Positions 46,666 to 54,535 of a stretch of 64,000 nt of DNA are shown in pieces; the stretch's first letter is position 1; every line of letters starts with the position of its first letter. Made by a program: the position numbers and the translations under genes. The notes below the pieces were generated by a model that saw only the letters and a list, made by a program, of their open reading frames with translations, was not told the origin of the DNA and ran no database searches. Location of the stretch: assembly GCF_024600715.1 (NCBI RefSeq), contig NZ_CP102332.1, forward strand, positions 6,076,001 through 6,140,000, written 5' to 3'. The DNA is from Streptomyces changanensis. Lineage in GTDB: Bacteria; Actinomycetota; Actinomycetes; Streptomycetales; Streptomycetaceae.

Positions 46666-47640
46666 ATGACCATCCGACTGGATCGCGTGGATGTGGAGCT
46701 CTACCGGGCCGAGATCCAACGACCCAAGAACGGCGAGGCCGAACTGGCCCGGCGGTTGGGAGTGGCACCCGACGAGGTGTGCCGGCGCAGGCAGCGGCTG
46801 ACCGAGCTGCGCCTGCTGGAACAGGTCGACGACGAGACCTGGGTCGCGCGCAGCCCGCACGCCGCCGCCGACGCCCTGCTGGGCGAGGAGGAGAGGCAAC
46901 TGGAACGACGACGTCTCGATGTCGCGCAACGCCGCGAGGCACTCACCGCCCTGACCGCCGACTACCTGGACGCCCGCCGCCTGCGGTCCGACGCCGGCCA
47001 GGTGGAGGTGCTCCAGGGGGTCGAGACCGTCCGCGCCACGCTCAGCGAACTGGCCGCGCTCGCCGCCACCAGCGTCGACTCGATGGCCCCGGGCGGGGCC
47101 CAGAGCGAGCACGCCATCCGTGCCGCCCTGCCCCTTGACAAGGAGTTACTCGGCCGCGGAGTCGCCCTCCGCAGCCTCTTCCTCGACTCCGCACGATCGC
47201 ACTCCGCCACCTTCCGCTACCTCAAGGAGATCCACGACGCGGGGGCCCACGTCCGTACGACCAGTCTCCTGCCCACGCGCATCCTGATATACGACCGCAA
47301 GACGGCCATAGTCCCCCTGGACGCGCGAAACACCGCGCGCGGTGCGGTGGTCGTCCGGGACCTGCCGCTGCTCAACCTCCTCAATCACCTCTTCGACCTC
47401 TACTGGGACCAGGCCACCCCCCTGGACGCCGCCCGCACGAAACCGGTGGGACTCAGCGACCTGGAGCGGACCGTGCTGCGGCTGATGGCCGCCGGCCAGC
47501 TGGACGAGGTCATCTCCCGCCACATCGGCCTGTCGGTCCGCACGACCCGCCGGATCATCAGCGACCTCACCGGTCGCCTCGGCGCCAACAGCCGCTTCCA
47601 GGCCGGGGTACGGGCCGCAGAGCGGGGGTGGATCGCCTGA
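46666..47640 (+). CDS. LuxR-family cluster regulator (TrmB-like N-terminus)
   Basis: 324 residues. An N-terminal winged-helix-like region (ELARRLGVAPDEVCRRRQRL), a central domain resembling the TrmB-type sensor (HDAGAHVRTTSLLPTRILIY; VRDLPLLNLLNHLFDLYW), and a C-terminal LuxR HTH (LSDLERTVLRLMAAGQLDEV, IGLSVRTTRRIISDL). It diverges from the cluster's operon, as expected for a pathway-specific activator. Codon 161 (47146-47148) is TTA, in frame, so translation should depend on the bldA tRNA, a common feature of cluster-situated regulators in Streptomyces. Confidence 0.88.
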   Translation: MTIRLDRVDVELYRAEIQRPKNGEAELARRLGVAPDEVCRRRQRLTELRLLEQVDDETWVARSPHAAADALLGEEERQLERRRLDVAQRREALTALTADYLDARRLRSDAGQVEVLQGVETVRATLSELAALAATSVDSMAPGGAQSEHAIRAALPLDKELLGRGVALRSLFLDSARSHSATFRYLKEIHDAGAHVRTTSLLPTRILIYDRKTAIVPLDARNTARGAVVVRDLPLLNLLNHLFDLYWDQATPLDAARTKPVGLSDLERTVLRLMAAGQLDEVISRHIGLSVRTTRRIISDLTGRLGANSRFQAGVRAAERGWIA

Positions 47641-47763
47641 GCGCCGCGCACCTGCCGCACCCGGGCCGCGGTGGGCGACCCTCCCCGCCGCCGTGCGGCG
47701 CCGCGCCGGTGACCCGCCGCCCGGAAGAGCGGTGCGGCGGCGGAGCCGTGGCACGATCGGAGC

Positions 47764-48498
47764 ATGATCCAAGCGTGTCTGAACGGTCGGCGCACGACGC
47801 GGGACCACCCGGCGGTACCCCTCACGGCACGGCAACTGGCGCGGGACGCCGGGCTCGCCCACGCCGCCGGGGCCTCCGGCGTACACCTGCACCCCCGGGA
47901 CGGCCACGGCAGGGAGAGTCTGGACGCGGCGGTCGTCTCGGACGCCGTACGCGCGGTCCGCCGGGCCTGCCCCGGACTGGAGGTCAGCGTGTCGACCGGC
48001 CTGTGGATGTGCGAGGGGGACGCCTCCGCACGCGAGGCCGCCGTGGCGGGGTGGGCCGACGCGGAGCACCGCCCGGACGTCGTGTCGCTCAACCTCGACG
48101 AACCGGGCTTCGACCGCATGGCGCGTGCCTTGGGGGAGCTCGGTGTCGGCGTCGAGGCGGGCGTGTGGTCGCCGGCGGACGCCGAGCGCCTGCTCGACGG
48201 CCCCCACGCCGCCACCTGCCACCGCATCCTCGTGGAGATGATCGACCTCCCCACCGAGCGGGCGCTTCCCGAGGCCGACGACATCCTGGACCGACTGGCG
48301 CGGGCGCGGCTCGACGTCCCCGTCCTCCTGCACGGCGAGGGTGAGTGCACCTGGTCCGTCCTGGACCGCGCACTCGCCCTCGGCCTGCAGACCCGCATCG
48401 GCCTGGAGGACACCCTCACCGACCCCGAGGGCCGGGACGTGGACGGGAACGCCGCACTGGTGCGCCACGCCGTCACCCGCCGGGCGCGCGTCCACTGA
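47764..48498 (+). CDS. 3-keto-5-aminohexanoate cleavage enzyme family (BKACE)
   Basis: 244 residues, shorter than classical Kce (about 270-300). TIM-barrel signatures of the DUF849/BKACE family are present: CLNGRRTT at strand 1 and AGASGVHLHPRDGHG (the zinc-binding H-x-H-P-R) at about residues 40-55, EVSVSTGLWM, PDVVSLNLDEPGF, and GHECTW-like segment HGEGECTWSVLDRALALGL with the conserved Glu. The family cleaves beta-keto acids with acetyl-CoA. Position next to the biosynthetic cluster is suggestive but it lies behind the regulator on the other strand, so its membership is uncertain. Confidence 0.85.
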   Translation: MIQACLNGRRTTRDHPAVPLTARQLARDAGLAHAAGASGVHLHPRDGHGRESLDAAVVSDAVRAVRRACPGLEVSVSTGLWMCEGDASAREAAVAGWADAEHRPDVVSLNLDEPGFDRMARALGELGVGVEAGVWSPADAERLLDGPHAATCHRILVEMIDLPTERALPEADDILDRLARARLDVPVLLHGEGECTWSVLDRALALGLQTRIGLEDTLTDPEGRDVDGNAALVRHAVTRRARVH

Positions 48499-48532
48499 CG
48501 CCCCGTCACGCCGGCCCGCGGGTACGGCTGCG

Positions 48533-49327
48533 TCAGCCGCGGGTGCCGAGGTCCAGGCGGTCGGCCAGGCCGGCGGCGCCGAACGCCGCGACGAGCCGGT
48601 CGCGGCCCTCGGTGAAGTGCGCCCAGCTGTCGTAGTGGACGGGCACGACACGTCGCGCGCCGAGGAGGACGGCGGCCTCGGCGGCCTGCGCGCTGTCCAG
48701 GACGATGGGTTCGCCGCCGAAGACGACCGGGAAGCGCGGGGCCCCGGCGAAGAGGACGGCGGTGTCCACGGGCGCGAACCGGGCCGCGATCTCCTTCACC
48801 AGGTCGAGTGAGGCGTTGTCGCCGCTGACGTAGACCGTGGGGAGGCCCTCGCCGGTGAGGACGAAGCCGACGACCTGGCCCGTGATCGCCTCGACCTCGT
48901 CGCGCTCCCCGGGGCCGTGGAGGGCGGGCACACCGGTGACGGTCACCGTGCCGCCGCCGGGGCGTTCCAGCTCGACCGACTCCCAGTCGGCCAGGCCCTT
49001 CGCACCGTCCCCCAGGCGCTCCCCGCCGCCGGGCGTGGTGAGGGTGAGCGGCACGTCGGCGAGCAGGGCCCGGCCCGAGGTGTCGAGGTTGTCGGGGTGC
49101 TCGTCGTGGGAGAGCAGGACCACGTCGACGCGGCCCAGGTCGGCCGGGACGGCGGCGGCGGGCGCCGTCTTCACCAGGCGCGGGCCGCCCGGCGTCGCGT
49201 ACTCGCCGGGCGCGTCGAACGTCGGGTCGGTGAGGAAGCGCAGGCCGCCGTACTCGAACAGCGCGGTCGGGCCGCCCAGGACGCGGACGGGAAACGGCTC
49301 GCCGGTGGGACTCGTCGCAGAAGACAT
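48533..49327 (-). CDS. MBL-fold metallohydrolase
   Basis: 264 residues. UlaG-like metallo-beta-lactamase fold: LLSHDEHPDNLD (the H-x-x-x-H-x-D motif, with the first His changed to the S-H-D-E-H variant), PALHGPGERDEVEAITG (His), YVSGDNASLDLVKEIA (Asp) and VPVHYDSWAHF (final His). It would hydrolyse a phosphoester or lactone. It is divergent from the CGNR regulator gene, with an inverted repeat between them, so control by that regulator is likely. Confidence 0.88.
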   Translation of the reverse strand: MSSATSPTGEPFPVRVLGGPTALFEYGGLRFLTDPTFDAPGEYATPGGPRLVKTAPAAAVPADLGRVDVVLLSHDEHPDNLDTSGRALLADVPLTLTTPGGGERLGDGAKGLADWESVELERPGGGTVTVTGVPALHGPGERDEVEAITGQVVGFVLTGEGLPTVYVSGDNASLDLVKEIAARFAPVDTAVLFAGAPRFPVVFGGEPIVLDSAQAAEAAVLLGARRVVPVHYDSWAHFTEGRDRLVAAFGAAGLADRLDLGTRG

Positions 49328-49334
49328 TCAGAAC

Positions 49335-49390
49335 CTCACGGATGGTAGGAGGCTGATCCGTGAGTACGGTAAGGTGTTCTCACGGATCAG
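49335..49390. promoter_or_regulatory. Inverted-repeat operator between MBL and CGNR genes
   Basis: A perfect 12-bp inverted repeat, CTGATCCGTGAG at 49353-49364 and its complement at 49379-49390, separated by 14 bp. A further copy of its core (CTCACGGAT) lies at 49335-49343. Three copies of one 9-mer within 56 bp between divergent starts is a strong sign of a repressor operator; the CGNR protein is the natural candidate. Confidence 0.7.
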
Positions 49391-49403
49391 CGCAAGCCCT
49401 ACC

Positions 49404-50066
49404 ATGAGGCCCATGGAGGAGACCGTGATCGCCGACCCGCTGCCGTCCGCGCCCGGCGCCGAGCGGTACCCCGCGCTCGACCTCGCCAACAGCGCCGTCA
49501 CGCTGCCCGGCGGGCAGCGCCTCGACCTCCTCGACACACCCGCGGGCGCCGAGCGGTGGCTCGTCGACCGCGGACTCGCCCCGGTCGACACCGGCATGCA
49601 GGAGCTCTGCGCCTCCCTGCTGCGCTCCCTGCGCGACCACGTCCGCGCCCTCCTCGCGGCCCACGCCGCCGGCCGGCCCGCCCCCGCCGACGCGCTGACC
49701 GCCCTCAACGACGCGCTCACCCGGGCCCCCGCCGCCTCCCTGCTCCGCTGGGACCCGGACCGCGGCCTGTACCGCGAGACGGCCCACCCGGTCGCGCGGA
49801 TCGTCGAACACGCCCTCGCCGTCCTCGCCGCCGACACCGCCGACCTGCTGACCGGCCCCGACGCCGACCGCCTCACCGCCTGCGGCTCCACCCCCTGCAA
49901 CCGCTACCTGCTCCGCCACGGCCGCCGCCACTGGTGCTCGGTGCGCTGCGGCGACCGCGCCCGAGCCGCCCGCGCCTACGCCCGCCGCACCGCGGCCGCC
50001 GCCCCGCACCTCCGCGGCACCACGACGCCGCCGGACGGCACGCGCCCGCCCCGGACGCGGCTCTGA
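49404..50066 (+). CDS. CGNR zinc-finger (ABATE-type) regulator
   Basis: 220 residues from the ATG at 49404; the ATG at 49413 is an alternative. N-terminal ABATE-like stress domain (ALDLANSAVTLPGGQRLDLL and on), C-terminal CGNR zinc finger: two cysteines in TACGSTPCNRYLL and two in RHWCSVRCGDRARAARAYAR. These proteins are DNA-binding repressors in actinobacteria and often regulate an adjacent gene, here the MBL hydrolase. Expected target is the inverted repeat just upstream. Confidence 0.9.
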   Translation: MRPMEETVIADPLPSAPGAERYPALDLANSAVTLPGGQRLDLLDTPAGAERWLVDRGLAPVDTGMQELCASLLRSLRDHVRALLAAHAAGRPAPADALTALNDALTRAPAASLLRWDPDRGLYRETAHPVARIVEHALAVLAADTADLLTGPDADRLTACGSTPCNRYLLRHGRRHWCSVRCGDRARAARAYARRTAAAAPHLRGTTTPPDGTRPPRTRL

Positions 50067-50100
50067 CGGATCCTCGACGCGGGACCGGCGCCCCGCCGGA

Positions 50101-50603
50101 AACGGCTGGGTCCCGGCAGGGAAGTCCGGGTCCAACACCGTCCACATCGGTGCGATGGAGGCGTCCACGCTCCTCATGGCGTGCACCCTGATGTTCATCG
50201 GCGGCGACAGCGCCGGCACGGCGGGCGGCATCAAGGTCGGCACCTTCGCCGTCCTGGCCGCCGCCATGGTCACCGAGGTGCGGGCCGGGCCCAACCCGAC
50301 GGTCATGGGGCGGCGCACCGCACCGCACCGCACGCGCTGCGCCAGGCGCTGACGATCGCCCTGCTCGGTGTGGGCTTCGTCATGGCCGCACCCTGGCGCT
50401 GCTGGTGGTGGTGGACGCGCCGATGGAGCCGGTGCTGTTCGAAGCCGTGTCGGCCTCCGGCACGGTGGGGTTGTCGGCCTGGGACCCCCCGTGGCGGGCG
50501 AGCTGATCGGGTCCTGCTGATGTTCGTCGGCCGGCTCGGTCCGGTCACCCTCGTGTCGGCGCTCGCACCGCGCGAGCGGACCCGCCGCTACGAGCTACCC
50601 GGG
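50101..50603 (+). pseudogene. trkH/ktrB-like potassium transporter remnant
   Basis: The 3' third of a TrkH/KtrB pore protein is spread over several frames: STLLMACTLMFIGGDSAGTA then GGIKVGTFAVLAAAMVTEVR (with the selectivity-type G-G-x-x-G-T-A-G-G-I-K-V region), QALTIALLGVGFVMA, then LLMFVGRLGPVTLVSALAPR. Frame changes occur near 50330, 50390 and 50510. The first half is missing. The relic is followed in order by a trkA end, as in intact KtrB-KtrA operons. Confidence 0.75.
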
Positions 50604-50604
50604 C

Positions 50605-50704
50605 CTTCACCTACGCGACCGCCGTAACGGTCATCGAGAAGGGCGGCGTCATCGTCGTCACCGGCAAGACCCAGGCCGTGGAGGCGTTCGCGGAACTCGA
50701 CTGA
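50605..50704 (+). pseudogene. trkA/ktrA C-terminal remnant
   Basis: Last ~32 residues of a TrkA-C (RCK) domain: FTYATAVTVIEKGGVIVVTG, then KTQAVEAFAEL and the stop at 50702-50704. The rest of the protein is absent. It stands right behind the trkH relic. Confidence 0.65.
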
Positions 50705-50969
50705 ACCCGCGTCCCGACCGTGGTCGCGCATCCCGGCCGCGGTCGCCGGCCGTGGCCCACCGGCCGTGGCCCACCGGCCGTGGCCCACCGGTCGTGATGC
50801 CCGTGCGAGGGGGGACGTCACCTGCGGCTCGTGCCACGGGACGGGGACGGGGGCGGTCGACGAGGAGGCGCCGCGCGACGGTCCGCCGCCCGTCCCCACC
50901 GCGCCACCCCTCAGTACGATGAACCACCCCGGTGGCGCGTGCCGGGCGGGCGGAGCGGGAGGAGGCGGC

Positions 50970-51374
50970 GTGGCGGACCGGAACGAGGGTGGTGCCCCCC
51001 ACCAGGCCCGTCGCCGTGGCCAGGGCGAGCTGGAGGCGCAGGTGCTGGCCGCGCTGCGGGACGCCCCCGGCCCCGTGAACGCCGGGTGGGTGCAGGAGCG
51101 GCTCGGCGGTGGACTCGCGTACACCACCGTGATCACCATCCTCACGCGTCTGCACGGCAAGGGCGCGGTCGCCCGGGAGCGGGCGGGCCGGTCCTTCGCG
51201 TGGACGCCGACCGCGGACGAGGCGGGACTGGCCGCCCTGCGGATGCGGAGGGTGCTGGACGCCGAGGAGGACCGGGAGGCCGTCCTGGCGAGCTTCGTGA
51301 CCGCCCTCACGCCGGGTGACGAGCAGGTGTTGCGCGACCTGCTGGCCCAGGCGGTCGACGAGGGGGAAGACTGA
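50970..51374 (+). CDS. BlaI/MecI-family repressor
   Basis: 134 residues from the GTG at 50970, chosen because GGGAGGAGG lies 6 bp upstream; an ATG at 50919 is possible but less well placed. Winged HTH typical of BlaI: LEAQVLAALRDAPGPVNAGW, VQERLGGGLAYTTVITILTR and LHGKGAVARERAGRSFAWTP, with C-terminal dimer helix LASFVTALTPGDEQVLRDLL. Its usual targets are itself and the adjacent M56 peptidase. A short gap (4 bp) leads to that gene. Confidence 0.92.
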   Translation: MADRNEGGAPHQARRRGQGELEAQVLAALRDAPGPVNAGWVQERLGGGLAYTTVITILTRLHGKGAVARERAGRSFAWTPTADEAGLAALRMRRVLDAEEDREAVLASFVTALTPGDEQVLRDLLAQAVDEGED

Positions 51375-51378
51375 CGGC

Positions 51379-52311
51379 ATGGGGGTCTTCGTCTTCCTGC
51401 CGCTCGTCCTGCCCTTGAGCGCCTGGCCGATCGCCCGGCTCGCCGAGCAGCACCTGCATCCGCGCGCGGCCACCCGGCTCCTGGCGGGGGTCGCCGGCGT
51501 GCTGGCCGTGTGCAGCACGCTGTGCCTGGCGCTGCTCGTGGTGGTCGGGACCGCGCAGCTGCCGGGCAACCCGCTCCCCGACGGCTGGTCCGACCCCGAG
51601 GTGCGCGCGGCGCTGCCGTACGACGAGGTCGCGGGCAAGGCGGCCATCCCCGCGCTGATGGCCGTGACCGCGGCGTGCGCCAGGACGGTGTGGCGCCACC
51701 ACCGCGTACGCCGGCGGGCGGCGCGCGCCCTCGCGCCGCTGCCATACCGGTCCGTGGCCGTGCTGCGGGACTCGGCGCCCTACGCGTACGCCCTCCCCGG
51801 TGGGCCGCGCGGCCGGGTCGTGGTCACCACCGGGATGCTCGGCCGGCTCGGCTCGCCCGAGCGGCGCGCCCTGTTCGCGCACGAGCGGGCACACCTGGCG
51901 GGCCGGCACCACCGCTTCCTGCTGGCCGTGCAGCTCGCCGCCCGGGCCAACCCGTTCCTGCGGCCGCTGCGCACCGCCGTGAGCTACACCGCGGAACGCT
52001 GGGCGGACGAGGACGCCGCCGAGGAGGTCGGCAACCGGCGCCTGGTGGCGCGGACCATCGGCAAGGCGGCGCTCGTCACCCGCGGTGCGCCCGTCGCCAC
52101 GCTCGCGGGCTTCGCGGAGGCCGGACCCGTACCGCGCCGGGTGGCCGCGCTGCTGGCGCCGGCACCCGCCGCGCGCGTCTGGCACCCCGCCTCCACCACC
52201 GTGGGCCTGGCGGCCTGGGGCGCCGCCGCGGGGGCGACGGTCTCGGCGCTGTCGTCGGCGAACTCGGCCGTCACGCTGTTCTTCGTCCTGAAGGCGGCCA
52301 CACCGCTCTGA
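51379..52311 (+). CDS. BlaR1-like M56 family metallopeptidase
   Basis: 310 residues. Membrane segments at the N-terminus (VFLPLVLPLSAWPIARLAEQ; LLAGVAGVLAVCSTLCLALL), a second group, and the zinc-binding HERAH (about residue 175; RRALFAHERAHLAGRHHRF) with the distal Glu in YTAERWADEDAAEEV. It is truncated compared with BlaR1: there is no extracellular penicillin-binding sensor domain. The BlaI-M56 pair is common in Streptomyces; the inducing signal is unknown. It ends at a 21-bp terminator hairpin. Confidence 0.92.
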   Translation: MGVFVFLPLVLPLSAWPIARLAEQHLHPRAATRLLAGVAGVLAVCSTLCLALLVVVGTAQLPGNPLPDGWSDPEVRAALPYDEVAGKAAIPALMAVTAACARTVWRHHRVRRRAARALAPLPYRSVAVLRDSAPYAYALPGGPRGRVVVTTGMLGRLGSPERRALFAHERAHLAGRHHRFLLAVQLAARANPFLRPLRTAVSYTAERWADEDAAEEVGNRRLVARTIGKAALVTRGAPVATLAGFAEAGPVPRRVAALLAPAPAARVWHPASTTVGLAAWGAAAGATVSALSSANSAVTLFFVLKAATPL

Positions 52312-52367
52312 CGCACGGCGAAGGGGCCTTCCCCCCGGACTCGGGTGGAAGGCCCCTTCGCCGTGCG
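52312..52367. terminator. Bidirectional terminator, 21-bp stem
   Basis: Perfect 21-bp inverted repeat (CGCACGGCGAAGGGGCCTTCC) with a 14-nt loop between the convergent M56 and TerB genes. Serves both strands. Confidence 0.92.
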
Positions 52368-52396
52368 CCCCTGCCGCTGCGCGGGGCCCCGGTGGG

Positions 52397-52852
52397 TCAG
52401 AGGTCGAACTCGTGCGGCGGCAGCTCCAGTACGTGGCAGGCTTCCCGTACGACCGCCTGCTCGGTCTTGTCGAAGTCGCCGTCGGCGCCGCCGATGATGA
52501 TGCCGATCTGGACGACCGCGCGGGCCTCGGCGGGCTTCTTCTTCGCCTTGGCGACCTCCTGGAGCACGCTGACCTTGCCGAAGTCGAAGTCGGCGGTGAG
52601 CTTGTCGAGGTTGGCGTCGAAGCGGCGCCGCAGCTCGTCGGCCGGGAAGTTCTGCAACACCTCGTTGCCGGCGATCAGTTCGGCGACGCGGCGACGCTCG
52701 GCCGGGTCGATGGTGCCGTCGGCCGCGGCGACCAGGGCGCAGATCGCCATGGAGGCGTCGCGGAAGGCGCCGCTCTTGAGCTCGTGCTTCTTCGCCGTGA
52801 GCTGCGTCTGCATCGTCGATGCGGACTCCTTGATGCGGTCCCACAGGGCCAT
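52397..52852 (-). CDS. TerB-like tellurite-resistance-family protein
   Basis: 151 residues from the ATG at 52852 (MALWDRIKESASTMQTQLTA), 18 codons inside a longer open frame. TerB all-alpha fold with the acidic metal-binding-like loops VAAADGTIDPAERRRVAEL and IIIGGADGDFDKTEQAVVRE, matching the D-G-x(2)-D/E positions. TerB binds divalent ions and is linked with stress or phage resistance. No other ter genes are adjacent. An 8-bp palindrome lies 67 bp upstream. Confidence 0.9.
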   Translation of the reverse strand: MALWDRIKESASTMQTQLTAKKHELKSGAFRDASMAICALVAAADGTIDPAERRRVAELIAGNEVLQNFPADELRRRFDANLDKLTADFDFGKVSVLQEVAKAKKKPAEARAVVQIGIIIGGADGDFDKTEQAVVREACHVLELPPHEFDL

Positions 52853-52918
52853 GAGGACTCCGTTCGTGTGTAGGGGTGGCCCGGGCCGGACGGGGGACGG
52901 GCCCACGGGCCACCACGT

Positions 52919-52938
52919 CTTCTACATTGTTGTAGAAG
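52919..52938. promoter_or_regulatory. Palindrome upstream of the TerB gene
   Basis: CTTCTACA and its complement TGTAGAAG around TTGT; the inner TACA/TGTA is like that of BlaI- or CopY-type operators, though the spacer is longer. It is AT-rich and well placed for terB control, possibly by the nearby BlaI. The following 52939-53139 shows no gene that I trust. Confidence 0.45.
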
Positions 52939-53139
52939 GTATCAGGGATGCGGGCCGCCGCGTGCGGGGCCGCCTCGATTCTCGTCACCCTCGCCCCCCT
53001 CGCCCTCGAAGAAGTCACCGTCCTCGTCGACGACTTCGGCCATGCCCGTCCCGCCGGCGACGCCGACGGCCGGTCCGGCCGCGCCGGTCGCGACCGCGGT
53101 GCCCACGCCGGGGCCGGACCGGTGGCTGGATTCACGTCT

Positions 53140-53153
53140 TCCTGAATTCAGGA
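53140..53153. promoter_or_regulatory. Palindrome at the arsR promoter
   Basis: TCCTGAATTCAGGA, a perfect 14-bp palindrome 19 bp before the GTG of the ArsR gene. TGAA/TTCA half-sites are typical of SmtB/ArsR operators. Likely the autoregulatory site. Confidence 0.55.
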
Positions 53154-53172
53154 TCTCCTGTACTCTCTCGTC

Positions 53173-53508
53173 GTGCTCACTCTCGCTTCCGACATCGAGG
53201 TGCTGGCCCGGTTCGGCCGCGCGCTCGCCGATCCCCTTCGCTGCCGCGTCCTGCTCGCCTTGCGCCAGGCCCCGGCGTACCCCGCCGAACTGGCGGACGC
53301 CCTCGGGGTGTCGCGGACCCGGCTGTCGAACCACCTGGCCTGCCTGCGTGACTGCGGCCTGGTCGTCGCCCTGCCCGACGGCCGCCGCACCCGTTACGAA
53401 CTCGCCGACGAGCGCCTCGGTCACGCGCTGGACGACCTGCGCGCCGCCGTGGTGGCGGTGGAGGCCGGCCGCACCTGTGGCGACGCCGACGAGAAGGGCT
53501 GCTGCTGA
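53173..53508 (+). CDS. ArsR/SmtB-type metal sensor (CmtR-like)
   Basis: 111 residues from a GTG. Winged HTH: LARFGRALADPLRCRVLLAL with a Cys in helix, PAELADALGVSRTRLSNHLA and CLRDCGLVVALPDGRRTRYE, with two further cysteines in the recognition area, and a C-terminal cysteine cluster CGDADEKGCC. Cysteines in these places are the sort used by CmtR for Cd/Pb sensing; the exact metal is inferred. It directly precedes the CDF efflux gene (2-bp gap), so the pair is a metal-responsive efflux operon. Confidence 0.9.
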   Translation: MLTLASDIEVLARFGRALADPLRCRVLLALRQAPAYPAELADALGVSRTRLSNHLACLRDCGLVVALPDGRRTRYELADERLGHALDDLRAAVVAVEAGRTCGDADEKGCC

Positions 53509-53510
53509 CC

Positions 53511-54272
53511 GTGGTCGCCGAGACCGTGTCCCCCGGACCCTCCCCGGCCCGGCGTGAGGAACTCGCGCGCCGCATACGGCTCCTGGTCGCCGGGACCATC
53601 GCCTACAACGCCGTCGAGGCGGTCGTCGCCCTCACCGCCGGCGCCCTCGCCTCCTCCGCCGCCCTGATCGGCTTCGGCCTCGACTCGATCGTCGAGGTCT
53701 CCTCCGCCGCCGCGGTCGCCTGGCAGTTCTCCGCTCGCGACCACGCGCTGCGCGAGGCGCGCGAGCGGACCGCGCTGCGCGTCATCGCCGTCTCGTTCTT
53801 CGTGCTCGCCGCCTACGTGACCGTCGACGCGGTCCGGGCGCTGGCCGGTGGCGGCGAGGCGGAGCGCTCCGTTCCCGGCATCGTCCTGGCCGCCCTCTCC
53901 TTGGCGGTCATGCCGTTCCTGTCGACCGCCCAGCGCAAGGCCGGCCGTGCGCTCGGCTCCGCGTCCGCCGTGGCGGACTCCAGGCAGACCATGCTCTGCA
54001 CCTGCCTGTCGGCCGTCCTCCTGGCCGGGCTCCTCCTCAACGCCACGCTCGGGTGGTCCTGGGCCGACCCCGTCGCCGCCCTCGTCATCGCCGCCCTCGC
54101 CGTCAAGGAGGGCCGGAACGCGTGGCGGGGCGAGGGCTGCTGCGCCCCGGTCGTCTCCCCGCACGCCCCGGTCGTCTCCCCGGACGACCCGGCCGCCTCC
54201 CCGCTCATCCCCGTCGTCGGCGCGGGGGAGGGCGGGTGCGGGTGCCGTCCCGGCCCCGACCGCTGCGGCTGA
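53511..54272 (+). CDS. Cation diffusion facilitator (CDF) metal exporter
   Basis: 253 residues from a GTG 2 bp after the ArsR gene. Six membrane segments; TM2 holds [13 protein letters not shown] and TM5 [20 protein letters not shown] with an Asp in VADSRQT, which fit the metal site of CDF proteins; the usual TM2 H-x-x-x-D is altered to D-S-I-V-E. Instead of the full cytoplasmic domain there is a short tail with a duplicated [12 protein letters not shown] and a Cys-rich end ([13 protein letters not shown]). It should export Zn, Cd or another divalent ion, under the adjacent ArsR. Confidence 0.88.
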   Translation: MVAETVSPGPSPARREELARRIRLLVAGTIAYNAVEAVVALTAGALASSAALIGFGLDSIVEVSSAAAVAWQFSARDHALREARERTALRVIAVSFFVLAAYVTVDAVRALAGGGEAERSVPGIVLAALSLAVMPFLSTAQRKAGRALGSASAVADSRQTMLCTCLSAVLLAGLLLNATLGWSWADPVAALVIAALAVKEGRNAWRGEGCCAPVVSPHAPVVSPDDPAASPLIPVVGAGEGGCGCRPGPDRCG

Positions 54273-54300
54273 GGCGCCACGGGCATCTCGTCGACCGACT

Positions 54301-54321
54301 TGGTAATGGGATCCATTTTCA
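54301..54321. promoter_or_regulatory. Putative Zur box before the L32 gene
   Basis: TGGTAATGGGATCCATTTTC with a final A: AATGG-GAT-CCATT core palindrome with outer TG/CA. Read on the other strand it begins TGAAAATGGATCCCA, close to the streptomycete Zur consensus of TGAAAATG half-sites. It lies 39-59 bp before the ATG of a zinc-independent ribosomal protein gene, where a Zur operator is expected. Confidence 0.6.
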
Positions 54322-54359
54322 TATAGCGTCTCGGTCATCACCTGTTCGAGGAGTTGGTC

Positions 54360-54530
54360 ATGGCCGTACCGAAGCGCAAGATGTCCCGCAGCAACACGCG
54401 TCACCGCCGGGCCCAGTGGAAGGCCGTCACGCCCCAGCTGGTGCCGGTGACGGTGGACGGCACGGTCCACCGGGTGCCGCAGCGCCTGGTGAAGGCGTAC
54501 GAGCGCGGTCTCCTGCGCCCCGAGGGCTGA
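54360..54530 (+). CDS. rpmF: 50S ribosomal protein L32, zinc-independent paralogue
   Basis: 56 residues: [20 protein letters not shown] at the start and a [14 protein letters not shown] ending. Zinc-binding L32 contains two C-x-x-C pairs; this copy has no cysteine at all. In Streptomyces such C-minus L32 and its companions replace the zinc-bound forms when zinc is short, under Zur. The Zur-box-like palindrome upstream and the COG0523 gene 5 bp downstream agree with that. RBS: GAGGAG 7 bp before the ATG. Confidence 0.93.
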   Translation: MAVPKRKMSRSNTRHRRAQWKAVTPQLVPVTVDGTVHRVPQRLVKAYERGLLRPEG

Positions 54531-54535
54531 GCGCG

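Noticed and set aside
52948..53145. Short ORF pair between TerB and ArsR genes, including an acidic minus-strand peptide
   Set aside because: Composition is that of GC-rich spacer, no ribosome site; I could not support either strand.
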